Shown: positions 55,907 to 64,000, counted from the stretch's first letter. The stretch is DNA of 64,000 nt from Glaciecola sp028401415 (GCF_028401415.2 NZ_CP171821.2:1488001-1552000), one strand, 5' to 3'. Made by a program: numbers and translations. The notes: a model not told the origin generated them from the letters alone.

Positions 55907-57130
55907 CTAACCGGGTCGGCCATCGGCTCGGGGCTTGCTAAGAATTGGAAAATAGACCCATGCGAAACAGGCAAAGCTTAAACACCATAAAATGCCAGAT
56001 ATTAACCACAGCTGACTCGTCATATGCGGCGCGCTAGTTTGTGCAACCCCCATTAACGGGCTGCGAATAAAAGCGGCAACAATAATTGCAATAAAAGCAA
56101 GCGTCATCAGCGCATGAGGATTAAGCTTTCGACCTGTGTGGCCAAGCGATACTCTTGACATCATCGCAATAATCATACCGCCGATCACGCCTACGGTTAA
56201 GCCATGCAAGGCCGCGCTAAAGCTCATCCACTGAAATAAAAAATGACTGCTTATCATGAATAAGCCAATGGGTATAAACAACATCGCAGCGTGCAGTACC
56301 CATACCAACGGCACTTTAAAACTCACCCAAGGTCGCCAGCGTAAATTTCGCACTAAATGCAGGCAAGCACTTAGCAAGCAAAGCACACCAAGCAATAATG
56401 AGTCTGACTGGAAGAAAAAGACAATTCCAATGACTACCGCCACTAGACTCAACATAGCGGATATTTCAAGCCATTTGAGAGGAAGCACTTTTGTTGTACC
56501 GGTGCCATTTGCGGTAAACATAGGGACTACTCTCCCCCCAAGCAGCGCAACCAATAGCGTGCTCAGAAATACCATTGCATAAAACCCTTTGTTTGAGAGC
56601 TCGCTTGAAAAGGCAGGTGATGCATCAAGCATAGGCAAGTAGGTCAAAATGTTCGCTATTGTCATTAAGCTCAGCACAGGAATAAACACCATGTTGCGAT
56701 ACTGCTTAATTTTTATAAGTGGTTGCGCCAAGAAAAAGGCGGTTAATGGCAAAAACAACACATCAATCGTCATAACGATAAACACTGAAATATCGAAATT
56801 GACAAAGATAAGCACCCGGGCTAACAACCAAACTAAGACTAAAAAAAGCAGCTTCATTCCCTTAATACTGGGTTGCCCTGTCCAAGTTTGTACCGCAGTA
56901 AGTAAAAAACCTGAAATAATGGCCGCGACAAAGCCAAATAGCATTTCGTGACTGTGCCACCAAAGCATGCCGTTAAGTGGACTAGGCGCTGCTAGCCCCT
57001 GCAAAGCCAACAGCCAAACAAGCATCCCTAACAAGGCAAACAAGCTTCCTAATAAGAAAAACGGTCGAAACCCTAAGCGCAGCAGAGGCGTGAGGGCCAA
57101 GTCTTTTTCAGTGATGTTGATGGAAGACAT
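55907..57130 (-). CDS. nnrS: NnrS family haem-copper membrane protein
   Basis: A 407-residue protein with twelve membrane helices. The family start LRLGFRPFFLLGSLFA, WWHSHEMLFGFVAAIISGFL, TAVQTWTG and the later SHFLFQWMSFSAALHGLTVG and MSRVSLGHTGR segments with conserved His residues are present. NnrS is associated with protection from nitric oxide stress in denitrifiers and nitrate respirers. It begins six bases after the MFS gene stop on the same strand, so nitrate transport and nitric-oxide defence are co-expressed. Confidence 0.92.
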   Translation of the reverse strand: MSSINITEKDLALTPLLRLGFRPFFLLGSLFALLGMLVWLLALQGLAAPSPLNGMLWWHSHEMLFGFVAAIISGFLLTAVQTWTGQPSIKGMKLLFLVLVWLLARVLIFVNFDISVFIVMTIDVLFLPLTAFFLAQPLIKIKQYRNMVFIPVLSLMTIANILTYLPMLDASPAFSSELSNKGFYAMVFLSTLLVALLGGRVVPMFTANGTGTTKVLPLKWLEISAMLSLVAVVIGIVFFFQSDSLLLGVLCLLSACLHLVRNLRWRPWVSFKVPLVWVLHAAMLFIPIGLFMISSHFLFQWMSFSAALHGLTVGVIGGMIIAMMSRVSLGHTGRKLNPHALMTLAFIAIIVAAFIRSPLMGVAQTSAPHMTSQLWLISGILWCLSFACFAWVYFPILSKPRADGRPG

Positions 57131-57136
57131 AAGCGG

Positions 57137-58414
57137 CTAATCCATTTCCAAGAAATTGTGTTGCTGGGCATTTATTACTCGCTGATTGTAACGCTCACGT
57201 TTAATCGCAAAATGCATCAGCAGCATGCAAACCGCAAGCACCCCATAGAGCAACATAAAACAAGCACTGTGAACGCCTACCACATCAACGGCGGCGCCAA
57301 ATAAAACAGGGAGAGTACATCCGCCAAGCGCCCCAAGCATGGCAACCATACCGCCGACGCTACCCATTTGTTGGGGGTAGTAGTCATTAATGAGTTTAAA
57401 TACACTAGCTCGGCCAAACCCCTGAGCCAGCCCAATAATGAGTAGTAACAAGGTAAATAGCCACACGTTGAGCTCGATGTTTAGTTCAACATCCTTTTCA
57501 ACGCCGTGGATAGTCATAGTGGTGGGCGGGTAGCTTAAGAAAAATAAACATACGATACAAATCCAAAACACCCCCCAATTGATATTTCGAGCACCAAACT
57601 TATCAGCAAACCAACCTCCTGCTGCTCTCGCCATACTAGAACTAATGACGAATAAAAGCGTGAGAATCATCGCTTGATTGAAGCTGAGTTTATAGGCATT
57701 AACGTAATACTGCGGTAGCCATAATATGAGCGCCAAAAAGCTGCCAAACACAAAATAGTAATATAAGCCAAAACGCCATACCTTTGGGTGCTTAAGTGGT
57801 TTTAAATAGAAACTTATGTTTTTCGGGGTTTTAGCGCTCAAATATAGAGGCGTTTTAGGCGCAATGACTGCAAATAATATGCAGGCGCACAAGACCATTA
57901 CACTGTAAAATAAGCCAATGTAGTCTAGCCCCCAAATATCCCTGATGTAAGGTACGAGTATAAGGCTTAATGCCGCACCCGCATTTCCTGCCCCAAATAC
58001 ACCCATCGCCGTACCCTGCTCGCTGGAATCGAACCAGTCGCTGATGTAGCGAATGCCGATGGTGAAGGAGACGCCTGAAATACCGAGAATAAGACCAACT
58101 AGCACATAAGCTAAGTAGCTTTCAACATTAGGTAAAAAATAGAGCGCAGGCAGTAAAATAAGCATCTGCCAAATTAACAAAGCTTTTGTTGAATAAAGCT
58201 CGCAAAGCACTCCAACTGGCAGTCTCAATATTGCGCCAGTTAATATGGGAGCTGAGAGCAACAAGCCAAACTCGGTACTGGAAAGATTCAGGCTGGACTT
58301 TAATTCGATACCAATCACTGAATACAGCGTCCACACTGAGAAATTCACAGCAAATATGATGGTTGCCATGACCAGTGCGATGGTTGACTTGCGCTGTTTA
58401 ATCGCGTTATCCAA
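57137..58414 (-). CDS. nitrate/nitrite-porter-like MFS transporter (NasA/NarK relative)
   Basis: A 425-residue MFS protein with the family pattern: ATIIFAVNFSVWTLYSVIGI, then SWPAS-like helices, IGIRYISDWFDSSEQGTAMG followed by FGAGNAGAALS in helix 5, and GAARAAGGWFADKFG-like motif between helices 8 and 9. The start is read as a TTG at 58414 with a weak ribosome site; an internal ATG would remove part of helix 1. It heads the pair with nnrS and is divergent from the PP2C/kinase gene, an arrangement also seen for assimilatory nitrate transporters in Pseudomonas. Direction of transport is not determined. Confidence 0.85.
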   Translation of the reverse strand: MDNAIKQRKSTIALVMATIIFAVNFSVWTLYSVIGIELKSSLNLSSTEFGLLLSAPILTGAILRLPVGVLCELYSTKALLIWQMLILLPALYFLPNVESYLAYVLVGLILGISGVSFTIGIRYISDWFDSSEQGTAMGVFGAGNAGAALSLILVPYIRDIWGLDYIGLFYSVMVLCACILFAVIAPKTPLYLSAKTPKNISFYLKPLKHPKVWRFGLYYYFVFGSFLALILWLPQYYVNAYKLSFNQAMILTLLFVISSSMARAAGGWFADKFGARNINWGVFWICIVCLFFLSYPPTTMTIHGVEKDVELNIELNVWLFTLLLLIIGLAQGFGRASVFKLINDYYPQQMGSVGGMVAMLGALGGCTLPVLFGAAVDVVGVHSACFMLLYGVLAVCMLLMHFAIKRERYNQRVINAQQHNFLEMD

Positions 58415-58516
58415 TGTTGTGTCTTATTTTTTGGCTCATATTTGCAATATAAAGCCTTGTATTTATCTTCGCCATATCCCCAACTAGTCACCTTGACCAA
58501 AGAGGGCGATAATTAG

Positions 58517-58532
58517 TACCCACAAGGTGGTA
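58517..58532. promoter_or_regulatory. NarL-like 7-2-7 site between the MFS-nnrS pair and the PP2C/kinase gene
   Basis: TACCCACAAGGTGGTA is an inverted heptamer pair with two-base spacing; three bases differ from consensus. A further TACCCAC occurs at 58573-58579. It lies 103 bases upstream of the transporter start. The 343-base gap 58415-58757 shows no gene. Confidence 0.45.
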
Positions 58533-58757
58533 TATGCTCCCTGTTTTTCAGGCTATAGAGATGAGCATCGGTATACCCACAAATAGTGTAGGGTCATTTA
58601 CATGCTTCTTTCTGTGACTCTAAAGCTTGCATTAGTGCTAAACCCGAGAAGCAAAGCATGTCATGATATCTAAGAGATTCTAGTTGTATTAACGAAGCGT
58701 TCAGTTTTATCGTGTTTTCAGCGCTTTGCCTATACGACTTTAGACGAGATAATTTTA

Positions 58758-60563
58758 ATGGCATATGACGGTTCAACATCGCGCGCGCTAAATCTAGTCA
58801 TTGGTCAATACTCCATCGCGGGTATCAAGACCATAAACGAAGATGCGGCTGGCGCGCACCAACCAGAGCATGAACATGCGCTCGTTAATAAAGGTGTAGC
58901 GCTTGCTATTGCCGATGGCGTGAGCAGCGCAGAGGCTGGTAAACAGGCAAGTGAATACGCAGTAAGCAAATTCATAGAAGAATACTTCACTACACCTGAC
59001 ACGTGGTCAGTCAAACAAGCGGGTCAAAAAACGCTGTCGTCAATTAATTTAAACCTCTTCAAAAAAAGTCACGAATTCAGTTCTCAGGAAAAGGGCTTTC
59101 TTTGCACTTTTATTGGTGTAATCGTGAAATCCTGCACCGCATATTTTTTCCACGCAGGTGACTCACGTCTCTATCACATTTGCAAAGATGACAAGGGTAA
59201 AAAGGTGATGAAGAAAATTACCCGAGACCATACCGTAAATATTGGTGGGGGCAAAAATATTCTGTCACGCGCAGTAGGCATGGATAACGTACTACAAATC
59301 GACTTTGGCAAACTTGTCCTTAATGAGAGCGATCAGCTATTGTTAACCACCGATGGCGTGCATGACTTTTTGAGTGAAGATGAAATACTTCAAGTCATTT
59401 CAGGCACACAGCCCTGTGAAGCATCACAGCAGCAAGATGCCGAATCAAACTCAGCTCAATCGCTTGACACTATCTGCCAAAGGCTTGGTGACTTAGCGGC
59501 AAACAAAGGCAGTGACGACAACATAAGTTGCGTATTGGCTAATATCGTCTCTTTACCCCATGAAAGCAGAGACGACTTCAATTCAAAGCTAACTCGCCTT
59601 CCCTTTCCTCCCGATTTAGCACCTGGGATGAAGGTTGATGGCTACGAAATTATTGAAGAACTATTTGCCAGCACTCGCAGCCAAGTCTATTTGGTTAAAG
59701 ATAGCGAAAGTGATAATACGCTCATCATGAAAACTCCCTCAATTAACTACCAAGACGACGTGCATTACATCGATCGTTTCATTCAAGAGGAGTGGATTGG
59801 AAAACGCATTAAAAGTCCTCATACGGTCAAAATTATCACACAAAATCGAGAACGGACATTTCTTTACTATTTGATGGAAAGAGTGCCGGGTATATCGCTC
59901 GACAAATGGATGCTGCAAAATCCACTTCCCTCGCCCAAAAACGCGATTGATATTGTCAAACAAATCGCGAAAGCGTTAAGCGCATTACATGAGGCAGAAA
60001 CAATCCATCAGGATTTAAAACCAGCCAACATCATGATTGATGATAAACGGCATGTAAAGGTGATCGATTTTGGTTCGGTGTTTGTGGCAGGTATTGCAGA
60101 AATTTTTACGCCTATTGAACATACGGGCGCGCTTGGCACCGCTACCTATTCCGATCCTTATTATTTGCATGGCCGAAACACCGGCGTGCAGGGAGATATA
60201 TATGCGCTCGCGACCATTAGCTATGAGCTGTTTACTGGACAGCTTCCCTATGGGGAGAAAATCGAAAAGTGCGAAGCAATGGATGACTTCGATAAACTGC
60301 GCTACATCCCAGCCAGTAATTACAACCCGGTTGTACCGCTTTGGTTTGACCGAGCGCTTGAGAAAGGCGTGAGCTTAAAACTGGACAATCGCTATCACCT
60401 TTTAGATGACTTTGTCCGCGACCTTACCCATCCTAACCCAAAGTTTTTAAAAGACGACCCGGTTATAGAAAGCAACAAAGGACTGATGTTTTGGCAGATG
60501 ATGTCTGCGTTTTGGATATTAATGTTGATTATTGTGGTCGTTTTGTTTTCGGCCAACACTTGA
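58758..60563 (+). CDS. PP2C phosphatase / Ser-Thr protein kinase fusion, membrane anchored
   Basis: A 601-residue fusion. Residues about 15 to 260 are a PP2C phosphatase (INEDAAGAH, ADGVSSAEAG, HAGDSRLYHI, TTDGVHDFLS, GSDDNISCVL). Residues about 290 to 560 are a protein kinase: YEIIEELFASTRSQVYLV, catalytic loop HQDLKPANIM (near 417, with HQD in place of HRD), DFGS near 436 and DIYALATISYELFTGQLPYG. A C-terminal helix (about 578 to 597) anchors it with both domains in the cytoplasm. It is divergent from a nitrate-porter-like gene, as similar fusions are in Pseudomonas, suggesting phosphorylation control of nitrate uptake. Confidence 0.9.
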   Translation: MAYDGSTSRALNLVIGQYSIAGIKTINEDAAGAHQPEHEHALVNKGVALAIADGVSSAEAGKQASEYAVSKFIEEYFTTPDTWSVKQAGQKTLSSINLNLFKKSHEFSSQEKGFLCTFIGVIVKSCTAYFFHAGDSRLYHICKDDKGKKVMKKITRDHTVNIGGGKNILSRAVGMDNVLQIDFGKLVLNESDQLLLTTDGVHDFLSEDEILQVISGTQPCEASQQQDAESNSAQSLDTICQRLGDLAANKGSDDNISCVLANIVSLPHESRDDFNSKLTRLPFPPDLAPGMKVDGYEIIEELFASTRSQVYLVKDSESDNTLIMKTPSINYQDDVHYIDRFIQEEWIGKRIKSPHTVKIITQNRERTFLYYLMERVPGISLDKWMLQNPLPSPKNAIDIVKQIAKALSALHEAETIHQDLKPANIMIDDKRHVKVIDFGSVFVAGIAEIFTPIEHTGALGTATYSDPYYLHGRNTGVQGDIYALATISYELFTGQLPYGEKIEKCEAMDDFDKLRYIPASNYNPVVPLWFDRALEKGVSLKLDNRYHLLDDFVRDLTHPNPKFLKDDPVIESNKGLMFWQMMSAFWILMLIIVVVLFSANT

Positions 60564-60576
60564 GTTTAGCCCATGC

Positions 60577-61317
60577 CTAGCCTGACTGTACTGCTGTTCC
60601 CACTTCAAGCTGCGCAAACCAGTCTAAAAAGCGTTTGATGTTGTCACCGGTGAAGATACGGCCATGTTGAGGACACATCATATCGATTTCCAGTTTACTG
60701 ATGCGCTCAACCCAGTCATTTTTTGCGCGATTTGAAGGCATCCAGCATTTATGAAAACCTTCCATTAAGGGGATATGAGCGTCAAAGTCCTCGACTTCCA
60801 TGGGTGCATCGTGCCCCTCTATGGCCGCGCCAACGTCTCCGCTCATTAAGATTTTAGCTTGGGCGTCATAAACATTAAAATTACCAGAAGAATGCAAGTA
60901 ATGAGCAGGAATAAACTCGACTTCAATATGATCAAGCTGCAACCTTCCACCGCTATCAGGAATACCATTAAATGCCATTTTATCCATTCCAAAGTGGCGT
61001 AAAAACCCTTCCCAAATCTGCGGTGAGTGTAAAGTCGCATTGGTAAGAGCTTTATCCCACAATCCTAATGAAGAAATAATGTCTGGGTCTTGATGCGACG
61101 CAAACACTTGCGTAATGTTTTCAATCGGGACCTCTCGCACCACACTTGCCAACATTGGCGCAAATAGCTCGATACCACCTGGATCCATCAAGAATCCATG
61201 GTTTTGCGTTTTAATCATGTATTGATTGGTATCTATAACACTATTGGGTTTGTCTGGGTCACGACCAAACACAATCCATTCGTGATTGTGCTTAGAATAA
61301 ATTGTTTTACTTTGCAT
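60577..61317 (-). CDS. ODP-like diiron metallo-beta-lactamase-fold protein
   Basis: A 246-residue protein of the metallo-beta-lactamase fold related to the oxygen-binding diiron proteins and to the N-terminal half of flavodiiron proteins. The ligand motif reads FASHQDPDIISSLGLW (H-x-D-x-D type), then AHYLHSSGNF, SGDVGAA and CPQHGRIF. No flavodoxin domain is attached. In Treponema an ODP partners with a chemoreceptor to sense oxygen. Here it follows a degenerate chemoreceptor-like gene by overlap (its ATG at 61317 lies within the TAAGATG junction), and a NarL site heads the operon. Oxygen or iron sensing is the inference. Confidence 0.82.
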   Translation of the reverse strand: MQSKTIYSKHNHEWIVFGRDPDKPNSVIDTNQYMIKTQNHGFLMDPGGIELFAPMLASVVREVPIENITQVFASHQDPDIISSLGLWDKALTNATLHSPQIWEGFLRHFGMDKMAFNGIPDSGGRLQLDHIEVEFIPAHYLHSSGNFNVYDAQAKILMSGDVGAAIEGHDAPMEVEDFDAHIPLMEGFHKCWMPSNRAKNDWVERISKLEIDMMCPQHGRIFTGDNIKRFLDWFAQLEVGTAVQSG

Positions 61318-61318
61318 C

Positions 61319-61870
61319 TTAGATTTTCGCTCCGCGTGATCGGCCTGTCGCAATTAGCTTAAGCGCGCGCCCTACATTTGATTCAATGCGATTAATGGCG
61401 CTTGATATATTGTTTGCATTATCGCTAAGTTGATTTGTATACGCTTTATCTGCTTGCGAGGCTTCAACAAGTGACATTGATGCCAACACTTTGCCTACTT
61501 CAAGCTCTTGTTTTAAATCCTCAAGCTCCCTGACTAAGTGACGAACAAGGCTCTCGATATGCTCTGTCTCGTTAGTGACTTCGTTTTTGATATCAGAATA
61601 TTTTGTTTGCAAACTGTCGAGGTATTCAGCACCCTCACCTTTGTCAAAGGCCCGTTCGAAGTGTTGTTGCGCAGTTTGGGTTTTGACGACTGTCGATGTC
61701 AGTTTACTAATGACCATCGCTTGTTTGTTTATCGCATCTGAAGCGTGGATAGTTTTGCGCGCCAGTTGGTCCAAAAACTCTGCTAGCGCCCCAAAACCAG
61801 CTGCATCGCTTCCTGCTCTAACAGCAAGTACGGCTGCATTGTTAGATGCCAAAGAAATCTCTTTAGCCAC
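61319..61870 (-). CDS. degenerate methyl-accepting-chemotaxis-like cytosolic protein
   Basis: A 183-residue all-helical protein without membrane helices or HAMP domain. NNAAVLAVRAGSDAAGFGAL then AEFLDQLARKT parallels the chemoreceptor hairpin tip (NAAIEAARAGE..GRGFAVVA..VRKLAE) but is altered at several CheA/CheW contact positions. The rest is coiled coil. The listed start is a GTG at 61870 behind AAGGCGAAG, yet coding-like sequence in the same frame (IAAELDKAKVV) continues at least 20 codons upstream into the end of the previous gene without a normal start codon, so the true N-terminus is unclear. It lies between the 130-residue protein and the ODP-like gene. Confidence 0.68.
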   Translation of the reverse strand: MAKEISLASNNAAVLAVRAGSDAAGFGALAEFLDQLARKTIHASDAINKQAMVISKLTSTVVKTQTAQQHFERAFDKGEGAEYLDSLQTKYSDIKNEVTNETEHIESLVRHLVRELEDLKQELEVGKVLASMSLVEASQADKAYTNQLSDNANNISSAINRIESNVGRALKLIATGRSRGAKI

Positions 61871-61959
61871 GACCTTCGCCTTATCTAGCTCTGCTGCAAT
61901 AATTGCAGCAATAACGAAATGCTGAGTGGAATGTGTTTGGATAACCGACGTGATAAAGC

Positions 61960-62352
61960 TTAACTCGCCAATAACTCGATTGGATTTTCTTGTCGGTCGA
62001 ATACCACATAACGACGAATATTTTGCCCAGTGCTAACGTCTTCAGTCATTCTATTGAGGTAAGGCTCGGCGTCGTCACTGCTTGGTGGGGTTTTATTGTC
62101 ACCACTTAAACTAGCAATAAACACAAAGTCCCAGTGTTTATTGATGCTGTCAGCTTCTTTACTGAGTGCGCCGAAACTTGGGACCTCTTCCGGTAGTTTA
62201 TCGACCACCATAACAGGTGATATGGTGCCTTTTTTGTCATCGCGTTTTGCACTTTTTTTTGTCGCCTCGGCAGACGCAAATAAAAACAACAAGCGCTGCG
62301 GGTCGGGTTGCTCATTCGCCATTTCTAGCAAATCACTGAACATTGAAATCAT
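61960..62352 (-). CDS. small protein of the family often labelled ribonucleotide reductase subunit alpha
   Basis: A 130-residue cytosolic protein that matches a small proteobacterial family I know under that label (FSDLLEMANEQPDPQRLLFLF, VMVVDKLPEEVPSF, WDFVFIASLSG, AEPYLNRM, FDRQENPIEL). It has no ribonucleotide reductase motifs; the name is almost certainly a misannotation. AAGG precedes the ATG at 62352. It is the first gene of a three-gene operon with the chemoreceptor-like and ODP-like genes, and a NarL-type site lies 83 bases upstream. Function unknown; a redox or oxygen link is suggested by the neighbours. Confidence 0.7.
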   Translation of the reverse strand: MISMFSDLLEMANEQPDPQRLLFLFASAEATKKSAKRDDKKGTISPVMVVDKLPEEVPSFGALSKEADSINKHWDFVFIASLSGDNKTPPSSDDAEPYLNRMTEDVSTGQNIRRYVVFDRQENPIELLAS

Positions 62353-62425
62353 TTGAGAAAGCCTTAGAAAAATACCAAGCTCTAGAGTATTCGGTTTATC
62401 CGCGTATGTGAATAATGACTAAGGG

Positions 62426-62459
62426 GTAAGCTTATACCTCTTAATGGGTATAAGCTTAC
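62426..62459. promoter_or_regulatory. 34-base palindrome with a perfect NarL 7-2-7 site
   Basis: GTAAGCTTATACC (62426-62438) and GGTATAAGCTTAC (62447-62459) form an exact 13-base inverted repeat. Nested in it, 62435-62450 reads TACCTCTTAATGGGTA and meets the NarL consensus TACYYMT-N2-AKRRGTA at every base. It lies 74 to 107 bases upstream of the three-gene operon and 32 bases after the TonB receptor stop; it could also act as a transcript hairpin for the receptor gene, but no U tract follows. Confidence 0.75.
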
Positions 62460-62490
62460 TTACGATAAGAATTGCGAATACTTGAAGCAT

Positions 62491-64000
62491 TTAGAAACGA
62501 TAAGTTGCAGACACCCTAAAGTTGCGCGGGGCGCCCGGCTGCACCCATACATCTGCAAATGAGTTTAAGTAGTAAGTCTCATCAAACAAGTTTTCTAGTT
62601 CGCCTCGCACAGATAATGACTCACTTATCTCGTAGTTGACGAATGCGCGAGCCAATGTATAACTTGGCAGCTCAAAATCGGTACCGAAGAAACCATTTCT
62701 ATCGCCTACATAAACGACGCCTCCGCCATACTCGAAAGGTCTGCCTGACAGTTCGCTCTCTTTAACTAGCTGCAGGCTTAACTGATGCTCAGGAATGTTG
62801 AGTAATGGGCTCCCAGCTTCTACGGTAAAACCAAAGTTGGCATCGAAAAAAGCGTTTTCAGTTTGCGCATCTACGTAAGAGTACGAAGCCCATAGCATTA
62901 ATCCGTCGCCAATTTCTCCGTTTAGGTCAATCTCTATACCTTGGCTTTCAGCTTCGCCAATTGCCGCGCTGGTAAAGGCGGTAGGGTCATCAACCACCAG
63001 CAGGTTTTCTTGCTCCACCCTGAAAAGAGCAACGGTACCTGTCAGATTTCCATCGTTTAACGTGAATTTGATACCCGCTTCCATAGAGCTTGATTGGTTG
63101 GGTTCAAATCCGTTTCCGTCAGCGTCGTTACCCGATAAGGGACGGAAATTTTCGCCATATGCAGCATAAAGCGACAAGGTATCTGTTGTTTGATACACAA
63201 TGCCAAACTGAGGGCTTACACGGCTTTCTGTTTGGGTAGCTGTGGTGTCTGAGCGTCGGTTAATAAGTTCTTGCTCATAGTCATCAAACCTAGCACCAAT
63301 ACGAATATCGAGTTTGTCAGTAATGCTGATTTGATCTTGAATGAATACACCTAGCGATTCTTGGGTTTCCACACGGTCAGTGTTCGGGCCAGGTGTGGGA
63401 AGCGGGTATGCGCCGTATACAGGGTTAAATACGTTGATAAATTGATCACCGCGCACCCGCAAAAACACTTGGTCGTTTTCGAATTCATCCGAATCTATCC
63501 CAACAATGAGACGATGTGCTAAACCCGCAAGCTCAAATTCCCCGGTTAGCTCTGCACGAAACACTTGATACGTGGCATCATAGTCGCGTGTTCGTCTAAA
63601 GCGATTAATTTCACCGTCTATCACATCACCAAAGCCCGTTTCAGTTGCCGAACCTTCTAAGGACGTGTCACGATAATTGACCCCCACTAGCGCGCTCCAG
63701 TTGTCATTAAAGTCGTGCTGATACTCAAGTTGATGGCCTAATACATCTGCTTCCATAGGTCCCTCACCGGGCTCTCCTAAAAAACGACTTTCTGGAATTA
63801 ATCCGAGAACGCCGTCAATAGCAATAACGCCTCTGTCAAAGGGCACTTCTTGGCGACTATACTCAAGTTCATAGACTAACTGGCTTTTATCATCAATTTG
63901 CCACGCTATTGACGGACTCATCGCTCGACGTTTGGTTTCTATAGTATCTCTGAAACTCTCGGCATCCTCATAGTAACCAACGAAGCGGACCGCTATATCA
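62491..64000 (-). CDS. TonB-dependent outer-membrane receptor, probable siderophore type (partial)
   Basis: The C-terminal 503 residues of a TonB-dependent receptor; the frame is open past the right edge, so the plug domain and signal peptide are outside. Barrel strands alternate regularly (YELEYSRQEVPFDRG, GVFIQDQISITDKLDIRIGA, SLYAAYGENFRP, GIEIDLNGEIGDGLMLWASY) and the chain ends LENLFDETYYLNSF then VSATYRF with a terminal Phe. The VPFDRGVIAIDG and ALFRVEQENLLVVDDP segments are typical of ferric-siderophore receptors (FhuA/FpvA group). Methionine at 63921 is internal, not the start. Substrate unknown. Confidence 0.88.
   Translation of the reverse strand, partial: DIAVRFVGYYEDAESFRDTIETKRRAMSPSIAWQIDDKSQLVYELEYSRQEVPFDRGVIAIDGVLGLIPESRFLGEPGEGPMEADVLGHQLEYQHDFNDNWSALVGVNYRDTSLEGSATETGFGDVIDGEINRFRRTRDYDATYQVFRAELTGEFELAGLAHRLIVGIDSDEFENDQVFLRVRGDQFINVFNPVYGAYPLPTPGPNTDRVETQESLGVFIQDQISITDKLDIRIGARFDDYEQELINRRSDTTATQTESRVSPQFGIVYQTTDTLSLYAAYGENFRPLSGNDADGNGFEPNQSSSMEAGIKFTLNDGNLTGTVALFRVEQENLLVVDDPTAFTSAAIGEAESQGIEIDLNGEIGDGLMLWASYSYVDAQTENAFFDANFGFTVEAGSPLLNIPEHQLSLQLVKESELSGRPFEYGGGVVYVGDRNGFFGTDFELPSYTLARAFVNYEISESLSVRGELENLFDETYYLNSFADVWVQPGAPRNFRVSATYRF

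Noticed and set aside
55618..55941. Plus-strand open frame of 107 codons
   Set aside because: It lies opposite the starts and ends of two well-supported transporter genes and is basic and Cys-rich in the manner of antisense shadows.
61960..62352. True ribonucleotide reductase alpha subunit
   Set aside because: The protein is only 130 residues and has none of the catalytic Cys or nucleotide-binding motifs; the label common for this family is not supported.

Overview
The window looks like chromosomal DNA from a marine gammaproteobacterium of the Alteromonadales, probably an Alteromonas, Glaciecola or Paraglaciecola relative. This rests on the moderate GC content, the RecQ, SirB2, YbaN and DUF5062 complement, PEP-CTERM-like exported proteins, and an E. 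coli-like NarXL/NarGHJI nitrate system. No rRNA, tRNA, CRISPR array, phage or insertion sequence was recognised.

Left part (1-7.8 kb): an L-rhamnose operon on the minus strand (bifunctional aldolase/dehydrogenase, isomerase, NCS1-type permease, FGGY kinase running off the left edge). It is followed by a secreted carbohydrate-binding-like protein and an RpiB-family isomerase. 8-15.5 kb: a five-gene plus-strand operon with a membrane fusion protein, ABC ATPase, MacB/FtsX permease, NtrC-type regulator and histidine kinase. A well-spaced sigma-54 promoter and an upstream palindrome precede it, which suggests the regulator controls its own exporter operon. 15.5-17.2 kb: a DUF5062 gene followed by an SbtA/SbtB bicarbonate transporter and PII-like pair. 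17.4-20 kb: a MACPF-domain protein followed by a secreted D-amino-acid-oxidase-like protein whose normally C-terminal signature lies before the FAD-binding motif (a circular permutation). 20-26 kb: a PEP-CTERM-like protein, RecQ, and a superfamily 1 helicase with a possible degenerate nuclease tail.

Right part (26-62.5 kb): a nitrate-respiration island. It holds two NarK transporters plus a third related MFS protein, narGHJI followed by a PpiC-type foldase, narX and narL separated by an inverted narK, and molybdenum cofactor genes (moeA, moaA, mobA, moaB, moaD, moaE, moeB; no moaC). It also holds a porin, NnrS, a PP2C/Ser-Thr kinase fusion, and a small operon encoding a diiron/metallo-beta-lactamase ODP-like protein with a degenerate methyl-accepting-chemotaxis-like protein. 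Six 7-2-7 NarL-type inverted repeats (two perfect, two with one mismatch, two weaker) and two FNR-type boxes mark this as one NarL/FNR regulon. A Moco-riboswitch-like leader precedes moaA. The right edge cuts a TonB-dependent receptor.

The observations most worth following up are the NarL-site-controlled ODP/MCP-like operon, the permuted oxidase in tandem with a MACPF protein, the self-controlled sigma-54 exporter operon with a GAFTDA motif, and a DUF805 gene interrupted by an in-frame TGA.
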